Source: Erysipelotrichaceae bacterium (GTDB lineage Bacteria > Bacillota_I > Bacilli_A > Erysipelotrichales > Erysipelotrichaceae). Taken from it: 5,088 nt of DNA. Below are positions 1 through 5,088 of this stretch, piece by piece. The position numbers and the translations under genes are program-made. The notes below the pieces were generated by a model that was not told the origin of the DNA, did not search any database, and saw nothing but the letters and a program-made list of their open reading frames with translations. How positions within the stretch are numbered: the stretch's first letter is position 1; every line of letters starts with the position of its first letter. The stretch covers positions 1-5,088 of the forward strand of contig DOKQ01000150.1 in the NCBI GenBank assembly GCA_003510215.1, read 5' to 3'.

Positions 1-270
1 AATAAAAAAAAGGATGCTCCAAGTGGAACAGCCAAGATGCTTGTTTCAGGCATGTCTGTACATAAGCCGCTTGATGAAATTCAGACCGTCTCACTTCGTA
101 GTGGAAGCGTTGTAGGAGAGCATCAGGTATCCATTCAATGGAATCAAGAAAGTTTAACACTCACACACCAGGCACAATCCAAAGAGGTTTTTGCCTTTGG
201 TGCGATAGCAGCAGCTCAATTCTTGGTTCAGCAGCCCATCGGATATTACACGATGGATGATTTATTTTAG
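1..270 (+). CDS. dapB: 4-hydroxy-tetrahydrodipicolinate reductase, C-terminal part (5' end outside window)
   Basis: DapB reduces 4-hydroxy-tetrahydrodipicolinate with NAD(P)H in the cytoplasm, a shared step of lysine and meso-DAP synthesis. The frame is open from base 1, giving 89 residues, about the last third of a normal DapB; the N-terminal nucleotide-binding fold is missing. It starts within the family signature: KKKDAPSGTA at residues 2-11. The lysine two places before the Asp aligns with the E. coli proton-donor Lys163, and the GT that follows contacts substrate. Further on, RSGSVVGEHQV matches the conserved R-x-G-x-x-G-x-H segment, and the end, GYYTMDDLF, resembles the family's C-terminal 'G-x-[YF]-x-M-x-D-x-L'. 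The first ATG at 37 is internal and not the start. dapH follows 14 bases after the TAG stop, so both are probably co-transcribed. Identity is secure; only the true start is unknown. Confidence 0.93.
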   Translation, partial: NKKKDAPSGTAKMLVSGMSVHKPLDEIQTVSLRSGSVVGEHQVSIQWNQESLTLTHQAQSKEVFAFGAIAAAQFLVQQPIGYYTMDDLF

Positions 271-277
271 AAAGAGG
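271..277 (+). promoter_or_regulatory. Ribosome binding site of dapH
   Basis: AAAGAGG begins right after the dapB stop codon and ends 7 bases before the dapH ATG at 285. The purine run and the spacing fit a Bacillota Shine-Dalgarno site and support ATG 285 as the start. Confidence 0.7.
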
Positions 278-284
278 AACATTT

Positions 285-995
285 ATGGAAACATTTTTAC
301 AAGATCCTTATGCCATAGCGGCATACATCAAACAAGCGGTGAAAAAGACTCCCGCAAAACTCTATGCTAACGGTCATTTTCATCAGGTTGATTTTAGTAA
401 CTGTCAGGTGTTTGGGACAGAAACATCCAAGATTATCTTCGCCGATATCACAGAAATTGATCGTCTATTGAACAATTATCCACTAGCATTTCAAGATACT
501 GTCCTTGAAGTTGATCGACGCAACAGTGCGATTGAGCTACTTGATATCAGTCATATCAACGCCCGTATTGAACCTAATGTCACCATTCGCAACCATGCAG
601 TGATTGGAAATCAGGCTGTATTGATGATGGGTGCCGTAATTAACATCGGTGCTGTGATTGGGGATGAAACGATGATTGACATGAATGCAGTCGTAGGTGC
701 TCGTGGAACCATCGGTCGTCGATGCCATATCGGCGCAGGGGCAGTTGTGGCAGGCGTCTTGGAACCGCCAAGTAAACAACCGGTTATCATTGAAGATGAC
801 GTTTTGATAGGTGCTAACGCCGTCATACTCGAAGGAGTACGTGTTGGTACAGGCGCTGTCGTTGCGGCTGGCGCAATTGTCACAGAAGATGTGCCTCCTC
901 TGGCTGTGGTCGCTGGTTCTCCAGCACGTATCGTCAAATACAAGGATGAGCGAACCATCTCAAAGACAGAAATTCTGGATGATTTAAGGAAATGA
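285..995 (+). CDS. dapH: Tetrahydrodipicolinate N-acetyltransferase
   Basis: Transfers acetyl from acetyl-CoA to 2,3,4,5-tetrahydrodipicolinate, giving N-acetyl-L-2-amino-6-oxopimelate, the entry step of the acetylase branch of DAP/lysine synthesis. The product is 236 residues, the usual length of Bacillota DapH. Residues 1 to about 85 form the small DapH-type N-terminal domain. Residues about 95-215 are hexapeptide repeats of a left-handed beta-helix, including GAVINIGAVIGDETMIDMNA (116-135), CHIGAGAVVAGVLEPPS (147-163) and EDDVLIGANAVILEGV (170-185). The 'VLEPPS' insert before the IEDDVLIGANAV coil is typical of DapH and argues against the succinyl enzyme DapD or a generic hexapeptide acetyltransferase. 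The C-terminal turn PPLAVVAGSPARIVK (204-218) is the family's closing motif. Active proteins of this fold are usually trimers. It lies between dapB, whose product is its substrate, and the deacetylase gene, which it overlaps by ATGA. Confidence 0.96.
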   Translation: METFLQDPYAIAAYIKQAVKKTPAKLYANGHFHQVDFSNCQVFGTETSKIIFADITEIDRLLNNYPLAFQDTVLEVDRRNSAIELLDISHINARIEPNVTIRNHAVIGNQAVLMMGAVINIGAVIGDETMIDMNAVVGARGTIGRRCHIGAGAVVAGVLEPPSKQPVIIEDDVLIGANAVILEGVRVGTGAVVAAGAIVTEDVPPLAVVAGSPARIVKYKDERTISKTEILDDLRK

Positions 996-2128
996 CACAT
1001 GCCATCCACCTAGATTGGGTTACTTCCACTCGTAGTGCACTTCATCAAATACCTGAACTTGGATTTGACTGTTATCTAACCGCTGCATTTATTGAAAAAG
1101 AGCTTAAATCTTATGGATATACTCCCATCAGAATGGCTAAAACTGGTGTCGTAGCACTCAAAGCAGGAAAATCAACAGATGCACTCGGGATACGAAGCGA
1201 TATGGACGCATTGCCTATCGTCGAAAAAAGCGGTCACCCAACACCTTCACTTCACCCAGGTTGCATGCATGCTTGTGGTCATGATGGTCACATAACCATG
1301 GTTCTTGCAGTCGCTAAGGAATTATCTTCGCTCCCTCCCTTACCGTACACCATCGTATTTATTTTCCAACCCGCAGAAGAAGGTCCTGGAGGTGCTAAAA
1401 CGATGATTGATGAGGGATTGATATCTCGATTCAATCTGAAGGCTATCCTTGGACTGCACCTATTCCCACAGCTTCCTGAAGGTACCTTTGGTGGAAAACC
1501 TGGAGCCATGATGGCACTAAATGGAGAGATTGACGTTGAGTTTTTGGGTAAAAGCGCACATGCAGGTCAACCGCATTTAGGACATGATGCACTCTTAGCT
1601 TCAGCTCACTACCTTAGCTCTGTTCAGACCATACTTTCCCGAAATGTGCCTCCTTTGGATACAGCTATTATAAACTTTGGTACCATTCAGGGTGGTCAGG
1701 CACGAAATGCCATCTCTGATTATGTTAAGACAACCGGAACCATTCGTGCATTTGATATACAGACCTATAATATGATCAAACAACGTTTAAATGAGATTGC
1801 TCAAGGGATAAAAACAAGCCTTCAAGTTTCTGTTAATACAGAAATTAGGGACTTCTATCCTCCTGTGATTAACGATTTATCTCTTTTTGAACAGTCCAAA
1901 GAATGGATGAAGAATATCACATTCGAATCAATTGAGCCTCTTATGTTATCCGAAGACTTCAGTTTCTATCAGCAAGAGATCCCCGGTTTATTTCTTATGC
2001 TTGGGACTCGAAATGAAGAAAAAAACTTTATCTATCCGCTTCATCATGATCAGTTTAACTTTGATGAAAGAGCACTGCTCAAAGGTATCTCATTCTTAAT
2101 AGAAGCATGCAAACATTATAAAGGCTAG
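992..2128 (+). CDS. dapL: N-acetyldiaminopimelate deacetylase (M20D metallopeptidase family)
   Basis: Hydrolyses N-acetyl-LL-2,6-diaminopimelate to LL-DAP and acetate; this is the YkuR-type enzyme, sometimes named dapL (not to be confused with LL-DAP aminotransferase, also called DapL). It has 378 residues, normal for the family. Visible motifs: RSALHQIPELGF (14-25), RSDMDALPI (68-76), MHACGHDGH (92-100), FQPAEEG (125-131), GLH (154-156), a dimerisation-domain segment GKSAHAGQPHLGHDA (186-200), NFGTIQGGQARNAI (228-241) and LHHDQFNFDE near the end (350-359). By family comparison Cys95, His97, Glu130, His156 and His351 are the metal ligands and Glu129 the catalytic base. The sequence alone would also fit amidohydrolases acting on hippurate or indole-acetyl amino acids; the position directly after dapH decides the assignment. 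ATG 992 overlaps the dapH TGA. AAGGA lies only one base from this ATG, too close to act normally; GGATGA at 978-983 is better spaced but weaker, so translation probably depends on coupling to dapH. Confidence 0.9.
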   Translation: MTHAIHLDWVTSTRSALHQIPELGFDCYLTAAFIEKELKSYGYTPIRMAKTGVVALKAGKSTDALGIRSDMDALPIVEKSGHPTPSLHPGCMHACGHDGHITMVLAVAKELSSLPPLPYTIVFIFQPAEEGPGGAKTMIDEGLISRFNLKAILGLHLFPQLPEGTFGGKPGAMMALNGEIDVEFLGKSAHAGQPHLGHDALLASAHYLSSVQTILSRNVPPLDTAIINFGTIQGGQARNAISDYVKTTGTIRAFDIQTYNMIKQRLNEIAQGIKTSLQVSVNTEIRDFYPPVINDLSLFEQSKEWMKNITFESIEPLMLSEDFSFYQQEIPGLFLMLGTRNEEKNFIYPLHHDQFNFDERALLKGISFLIEACKHYKG

Positions 2129-2143
2129 AAATGTCTAGCCTTT
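2120..2143. terminator. Hairpin terminator between convergent genes, possibly bidirectional
   Basis: A perfect 10-base-pair stem, AAAGGCTAGA (2120-2129) with TCTAGCCTTT (2134-2143), closes a 4-base loop AATG. On the plus strand it is followed by T and then GATTTG, giving a short T tract that would end the dap operon. On the minus strand it is followed by ATAATGTTTG, a poorer tail, so termination of the HD gene there is less certain. The left arm contains the stop codons of both flanking genes, and the right arm encodes the last few residues of the HD protein. Confidence 0.75.
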
Positions 2144-2733
2144 TGATTTGGATTCAATTCAGATTCGAGTTGCTTTACATATGCTAGAAGAAACTGATGT
2201 CGAGGATAGGCTATCCGCTTCGCGGACTCTGTATTCAATAGATCATACAGCTTAATCAGTTTCTGATAAAAATGAGATTGAGAAGTTAAAGGATGTTCTC
2301 CAAACATGCGTCTTCCTTTGCTTCCTCCATACGCAAATGCCCGAGCGATACCTATAGCACCCATCGCATCGATGCGATCAGCATCCTGAACAATCTGACC
2401 GGCAAGCGTTTCACACGTGGTCTTCCCCGATCCACGATAGGATAAAAGTGAAATCTCTTGCTTAATTACCTGAATCACATCTTCATTTACGTTTTGAGAG
2501 TTAAGAATCTTTTGTGCATGTGAGAAAAACTCATGCTCAGAAGATACTAGTTTATGATCATCAACATCGTGAACATAGGCCATCAGTTTTACTAAGTCCA
2601 CATCTGCTTCCTCTAAAAGTGCTATGTCTGTAGCTAGATTGACTACACGCTGAATATGGTCGAAACTATGGCCACTCGAATCCTCTTTGCACAATGCAGA
2701 TACTTGCTCAATTACATCTTTTTCGTTAAACAT
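2125..2733 (-). CDS. HD-domain phosphohydrolase, YedJ/YpgQ type
   Basis: A soluble 202-residue metal-dependent phosphohydrolase of the HD superfamily. Seen: GHSFDHIQRVVNLA (21-34) supplies the first metal histidine (His26), YVHDVDD (53-59) carries the HD pair His55-Asp56, and QIVQDADRIDAMGAIGIARAFAYGG (113-137) carries the later Asp118 and the strongly conserved family block. This block is typical of the E. coli YedJ / B. subtilis YpgQ group. Relatives of that group are reported to hydrolyse nucleotides, but the substrate here cannot be read from the sequence. No signal peptide, membrane segment or second domain (no RelA/SpoT synthetase, no GAF or sensor part) is visible. The start is supported by GAGGAGG 4 bases upstream. 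The gene is transcribed alone and converges on the dap operon, sharing a CTAG with the deacetylase stop, so there is no operon partner to hint at its role. Confidence 0.88.
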   Translation of the reverse strand: MFNEKDVIEQVSALCKEDSSGHSFDHIQRVVNLATDIALLEEADVDLVKLMAYVHDVDDHKLVSSEHEFFSHAQKILNSQNVNEDVIQVIKQEISLLSYRGSGKTTCETLAGQIVQDADRIDAMGAIGIARAFAYGGSKGRRMFGEHPLTSQSHFYQKLIKLYDLLNTESAKRIAYPRHQFLLAYVKQLESELNPNQKARHF

Positions 2734-2737
2734 ATGG

Positions 2738-2744
2738 CCTCCTC
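2738..2744 (-). promoter_or_regulatory. Strong ribosome binding site of the HD phosphohydrolase gene
   Basis: On the minus strand GAGGAGG precedes the ATG (2731-2733) by 4 bases (CCAT). It is a near-perfect match to the anti-Shine-Dalgarno sequence and fixes the start codon. Confidence 0.8.
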
Positions 2745-2903
2745 AAGTTATTTTTTTAGTAGCTCTGCTAACTGATTTTAATAAAATCCAGAACTTTTTC
2801 ACTATCTTATCTTACTTTATTTTAGTTTTAAAAACTACTCATTTAAGAAGTAATGAGTTTCTGATATGAGCTTATCAGCTTCTGTAATTCTTTACTAAAG
2901 CAA
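2745..2903 (-). other. AT-rich intergenic leader region with several inverted repeats
   Basis: This gap lies between the ptsI terminator and the HD gene and must hold the HD gene's promoter. No -35/-10 pair is convincing; TAAAAT and TAAGAT hexamers occur on the minus strand but without a good TTGACA partner. It holds four short dyad symmetries: GATTTTA/TAAAATC around 2774-2788, TAGTTTT/AAAACTA at 2823-2837, ACTCATT/AATGAGT at 2837-2858 with an 8-base loop, and CTGATA/TATCAG at 2861-2878 with a 6-base loop. They could be operators or RNA leader stems, but A+T richness makes some chance palindromes likely. I recognise no known riboswitch or T-box. No credible coding sequence is present. Confidence 0.45.
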
Positions 2904-2923
2904 AAGGCAGCCGAAGCTGCCTT
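2904..2923 (-). terminator. Rho-independent terminator of the acp-ptsI operon
   Basis: Read on the minus strand, AAGGCAGC-TTCG-GCTGCCTT forms a perfect 8-base-pair stem closed by a C(UUCG)G tetraloop, one of the most stable RNA loops. It begins 16 bases after the ptsI stop codon and runs into TTGCTTT, a moderate T tract. The position and structure fit an intrinsic terminator for this operon. On the plus strand the loop is CGAA and the tail AAATAAATT, so it probably works in one direction. Confidence 0.88.
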
Positions 2924-2939
2924 AAATAAATTCTTTTAA

Positions 2940-4643
2940 TTATTTGGCGATGGCTTTTTCGACCAGTGCCATGACTTCTTCACTTGTTGCACAGGCTAGT
3001 GCCTCATCAGCAAGTTTTTTCATATCCTCATATGCCAATCCGCGAACCATCTTGCGAGCAGCTAGAATGGATGAAGCAGACATAGAGAACTCATCAAGAC
3101 CCATACCAAGGAGTAGAGGTACAGCCAACTCTTCACCGGCCATTTCACCACACATACCACACCACTTGCCTTCTTTATGTGCTCCATCAATGGTCATTTT
3201 AATTAAGCGAAGGATAGCTGGATTGTATGGCTGATATAAATAGGCTACTTTTTCACTCATACGATCGGCAGCCATAGAGTATTGAATCAAATCATTGGTT
3301 CCAATACTGAAGAAATCTGCTTCCTTAGCAAACTGATCTGCAAGAACTGCTGCAGCAGGAATTTCAACCATCATACCTAGTTGATATTCACCCACAGTGA
3401 CACCCTCATTAGTTAAGTTAACTTTTTCTTCTTCAACAAGTGCCTTTGCATCTCTAAATTCCTGCAAGGTAGCTATCATCGGGAACATAATACAAAGCTT
3501 TCCATAGGAGCTTGCTCTTAACAATGCACGAAGCTGAGTTCTGAAGATATCTGTACGATCTAGACAAAGACGAATCGCCCGATAACCTAAGAACGGATTC
3601 ATTTCATGAGGGAACTTTAGGTAAGATAATTCCTTATCTCCACCGATATCCAATGTACGAACAACAACAGGGCGATTTCCCATACGCTCTAAAACTGTTT
3701 TATATGCTTCAAACTGATCATTTTCACTTGGAAGTTCAGAAGCATCCATATATAAGAACTCAGTACGATAAAGGCCAACACCTTCACCACCATTGTTCAA
3801 GACACCTTCAACGTCATTCGGTGTACCGATATTCCCCACCAACTCAACGTGATGGCCATCAACTGTAACACTTTCAGCATCTTTTAATTCTTTAAGGCTT
3901 TCCTTATATTCTGCATATTTCTCAGCCTTAACTCTATATTCAGACTTTTGATCCTCAGAAGGATTCAAAATAATGATTCCTTCAATAGCATCAAGTATAA
4001 TATCATCATTTTGCTTACACTCTTTTAATAAAGCTCCTACACCAACGACAGCTGGTATTTCCAAACTGCGTGCCATAATGGCAGAGTGAGATGTTCTACC
4101 ACCGATTTCAGTAGCGAACCCTTTGGTAAACTCTTTATTTAACTGGGCAGTGTCCGATGGTGTCAAATCATGAGCAACAATTACAACTTCAGTATCAATG
4201 GTAGATAGATCCGGAATAACCTCACCTAGGATATGGCATTTAATGCGATAGGTAACGTCTTTAATATCTGCTGCTCTTTCCTTGAAGTAATCGTCTTCCA
4301 TGGATTCAAACATGTTAATGAACATATTCCCGACTTCATTGACTGCAAAATCAGCATTGACGGATTCATTTTTAATTTGCTCTTCCATTTGACCGATGAA
4401 TTCAGGGTCAGAAGTTACCATTAAGTGAGCATCAAAAATAGCTAGCTCTTCATCCGTAAGTTTTCCAACAGCCTTCTTTTGAATTGTCTCAATGTCCTTT
4501 TGAGTTTTGACGATAGCTTGTTGTAATTTAGCCAACTCATCTTCAACATTAGCGTCTTTACGCTCAATCTTTAGTACTGGATGTTCCAGCTTATAGACTT
4601 TCGATACAACAATACCTGCCGAAGCAGCAATTCCTTTGAACAT
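2940..4643 (-). CDS. ptsI: Phosphoenolpyruvate-protein phosphotransferase (PTS enzyme I)
   Basis: Cytoplasmic enzyme I takes phosphate from phosphoenolpyruvate on a histidine and passes it to HPr, feeding all PTS sugar permeases. With the chosen start the product is 567 residues, close to the usual 570-575. N-terminal part, residues 1 to about 225: start MFKGIAASAGI, a helical HPr-binding subdomain (about 30-145), and the phosphohistidine domain with GGRTSHSAIMARSLEIPAVVG (181-201); the active His is His186. A helical linker (about 230-260) leads to the PEP-binding barrel: LYRTEFL (Arg293), VVVRTLDIGGDK (Arg329), MMVEIPAA (Glu427), DFFSIGTNDLIQYSMAADR (443-461, Asp451) and WCGMCGEMAG (Cys498), all at family positions. 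No key residue is missing. An in-frame ATG at 4718 would add 25 residues unlike the family and overlap acp; it has no comparable binding site, whereas ATG 4643 has AGGAGG 6 bases upstream. Pyruvate phosphate dikinase and PEP synthase are excluded by domain order and length. The upstream neighbour is an acyl carrier protein gene 10 bases away; no ptsH is in the window. Confidence 0.97.
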   Translation of the reverse strand: MFKGIAASAGIVVSKVYKLEHPVLKIERKDANVEDELAKLQQAIVKTQKDIETIQKKAVGKLTDEELAIFDAHLMVTSDPEFIGQMEEQIKNESVNADFAVNEVGNMFINMFESMEDDYFKERAADIKDVTYRIKCHILGEVIPDLSTIDTEVVIVAHDLTPSDTAQLNKEFTKGFATEIGGRTSHSAIMARSLEIPAVVGVGALLKECKQNDDIILDAIEGIIILNPSEDQKSEYRVKAEKYAEYKESLKELKDAESVTVDGHHVELVGNIGTPNDVEGVLNNGGEGVGLYRTEFLYMDASELPSENDQFEAYKTVLERMGNRPVVVRTLDIGGDKELSYLKFPHEMNPFLGYRAIRLCLDRTDIFRTQLRALLRASSYGKLCIMFPMIATLQEFRDAKALVEEEKVNLTNEGVTVGEYQLGMMVEIPAAAVLADQFAKEADFFSIGTNDLIQYSMAADRMSEKVAYLYQPYNPAILRLIKMTIDGAHKEGKWCGMCGEMAGEELAVPLLLGMGLDEFSMSASSILAARKMVRGLAYEDMKKLADEALACATSEEVMALVEKAIAK

Positions 4644-4649
4644 ATCTTT

Positions 4650-4655
4650 CCTCCT
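4650..4655 (-). promoter_or_regulatory. Ribosome binding site that sets the ptsI start
   Basis: AGGAGG on the minus strand lies 6 bases (AAAGAT) before the ATG at 4641-4643 and overlaps the acp stop codon TAG (4654-4656). It decides in favour of the 567-residue product and suggests tight translational linkage with acp. Confidence 0.85.
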
Positions 4656-4878
4656 ATTGTTTTTGTTCAAGCACTTTAATGACATCACCAATCGATTTGC
4701 ATTGAAGCAAATCTTCATCCTGAATGGTCACGTTTATCTGACTCTCTAATTCAATGATTACATCCACCAGATCAAGCGAATCTATCCCAAGTTCTTTGAG
4801 TGTCGCCTGATACGTGATTTTGCTTTCATCCGCACCTTTTTGAGCCAATAAGGCTTTTAATAATAAAAAAATATCCAT
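4654..4878 (-). CDS. Acyl carrier protein
   Basis: A 74-residue acidic, helical carrier protein that would carry acyl groups on a 4'-phosphopantetheine arm. The attachment motif is LGIDSLDLVDVI (30-41) with the modified serine Ser34; it is followed by the helix IIELESQINVTIQDEDL (41-57) and the last helix SIGDVIKVLEQ (62-72), the standard four-helix plan. Length matches bacterial ACPs (about 75-80). The first helix, MDIFLLLKALLAQKG, is more hydrophobic and less acidic than in typical AcpP, and the motif has GIDSLD where housekeeping ACPs often have GADSLD, so this could be a second, specialised carrier (for example for lipoteichoic acid D-alanylation or another acyl product); I cannot decide. 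No fatty-acid synthesis genes are in the window. It lies 14 bases after an unidentified gene and 10 bases before ptsI, suggesting one transcript. GAGGTG 4 bases before the ATG supports the start. I leave the symbol empty because acpP versus paralogue is unresolved. Confidence 0.9.
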   Translation of the reverse strand: MDIFLLLKALLAQKGADESKITYQATLKELGIDSLDLVDVIIELESQINVTIQDEDLLQCKSIGDVIKVLEQKQ

Positions 4879-4882
4879 ATCG

Positions 4883-4888
4883 CACCTC
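4883..4888 (-). promoter_or_regulatory. Ribosome binding site of the acyl carrier protein gene
   Basis: GAGGTG on the minus strand, 4 bases (CGAT) before the ATG at 4876-4878, lies in the 14-base gap after the upstream gene's stop codon. Confidence 0.65.
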
Positions 4889-4892
4889 AGGA

Positions 4893-5088
4893 CTATTTTA
4901 ACATTTTTTTACCATGCAAGCAACGCAAAAAGCGGTCAATGCTCTTCTCACGCAGACGATAATAGGTGCTTCTCGAATAATATTCCATCCACCAGTTTCG
5001 GTCGCTGTTCTGAAGATAATCTTTATCCAAAATAAGTCTTGAGTCGTAATCTAGCTGATTGATTGCCTCATTGACAAGATCTTTGAGT
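4893..5088 (-). CDS. Unidentified protein, C-terminal 64 residues (5' end outside window)
   Basis: On the minus strand one frame is open from the window edge (first full codon at 5087-5085) to a TAG at 4895-4893, coding 64 residues. The other frame I translated, from the edge base, stops within seven codons. The fragment begins LKDLVNEAINQLDYDSRL, then has a striking aromatic and basic stretch: NWWMEYYSRSTYYRLREKSI at residues 31-50, followed by DRFLRCLHGKKMLK at the end. 'SRSTYYRLREKSIDRFL' looks like the recognition helix of a helix-turn-helix protein such as those in phage ArpU/RinA-like regulators, so DNA or RNA binding is possible. From memory only, it might belong to the conserved hypothetical family MG284/MPN403, described first from Mycoplasma, where an ACP-like gene lies nearby; I could not test this. 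No signal peptide or membrane segment is visible in the part seen. Only 14 bases separate it from acp, so it is probably the first visible gene of the acp-ptsI operon. Confidence 0.75.
   Translation of the reverse strand, partial: LKDLVNEAINQLDYDSRLILDKDYLQNSDRNWWMEYYSRSTYYRLREKSIDRFLRCLHGKKMLK

Noticed and set aside
537..1009. Two minus-strand open frames antisense to dapH (537-779 and 611-1009)
   Set aside because: They are shadows of dapH's repetitive hexapeptide coding; the proteins are Thr/Ala/Pro-rich or irregular with no family motifs, while dapH itself is unambiguous.
1288..1783. Minus-strand open frames antisense to the deacetylase gene
   Set aside because: Short, no motifs, no plausible ribosome binding context, fully inside a well-conserved gene.
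2114..2119. TATAAT on the minus strand just past the convergent hairpin, a possible antisense promoter into the deacetylase gene
   Set aside because: The sequence 17 bases upstream (AAAGGC) is not a -35 element and there is no extended -10 TG; it lies within A+T-rich coding sequence.
2419..2436. GSGKTT in the HD protein (residues 101-106), resembling a Walker A nucleotide-binding loop
   Set aside because: The GxxxxGK[ST] pattern is incomplete (Ser, not Gly or Ala, at the first position) and it falls in a variable loop of an HD fold with no P-loop architecture.
2687..2869. Plus-strand 60-residue open frame with hydrophobic stretches across the HD gene start and the intergenic gap
   Set aside because: It is partly antisense to the HD gene, its hydrophobicity comes from T-rich DNA, and no ribosome binding site precedes it.
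2944..4424. Plus-strand open frames antisense to ptsI
   Set aside because: Shadows of a fully conserved enzyme I gene, with no recognisable protein features.
2940..4718. Longer 592-residue version of enzyme I starting at 4718
   Set aside because: The extra 25 residues do not resemble enzyme I, overlap the end of acp in another frame, and have no good ribosome binding site; ATG 4643 has AGGAGG at ideal spacing and gives the family N-terminus MFKGIAAS.

Overview
The window reads as ordinary chromosomal DNA from a low-to-moderate GC Gram-positive bacterium (Bacillota). Evidence is the acetylase branch of diaminopimelate (DAP) synthesis, strong GAGG-type ribosome binding sites, a PTS enzyme I of about 567 residues, and tight gene packing. 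DAP synthesis implies a peptidoglycan wall. dapH ends in TGA and tryptophan is written TGG where I checked, so the standard bacterial code fits better than the Mycoplasma code. A placement near Erysipelotrichia or another wall-bearing relative of the Mollicutes is a guess from the gene neighbourhood, not a demonstration.

Left block, plus strand (1-2143): the end of dapB, then dapH, then an M20-family N-acetyl-diaminopimelate deacetylase (dapL, the ykuR type). dapB and dapH are 14 bases apart, and dapH and dapL overlap by ATGA, so this is an operon tail. DapB makes tetrahydrodipicolinate, DapH acetylates it, an aminotransferase not present in this window would add the second amino group, and the deacetylase releases LL-DAP. 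The operon ends at a hairpin at 2120-2143.

Middle, minus strand (2125-2744): an HD-domain phosphohydrolase of the YedJ/YpgQ type converges on dapL. The two TAG stop codons overlap in one CTAG that lies inside the terminator hairpin. Upstream of it is a gap of about 160 bases rich in A+T and in short inverted repeats, probably its promoter/leader region.

Right block, minus strand (2904-5088): an apparent three-gene operon made of an unidentified gene cut by the window edge, an acyl carrier protein, and ptsI, ending at a terminator with a UUCG tetraloop. The notable point is that enzyme I is preceded by an acyl carrier protein and not by ptsH (HPr), its usual operon partner. No mobile element, CRISPR array, tRNA or rRNA was seen. 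I found no convincing previously undescribed system; the acp-ptsI linkage and the unidentified upstream gene most merit a second look.
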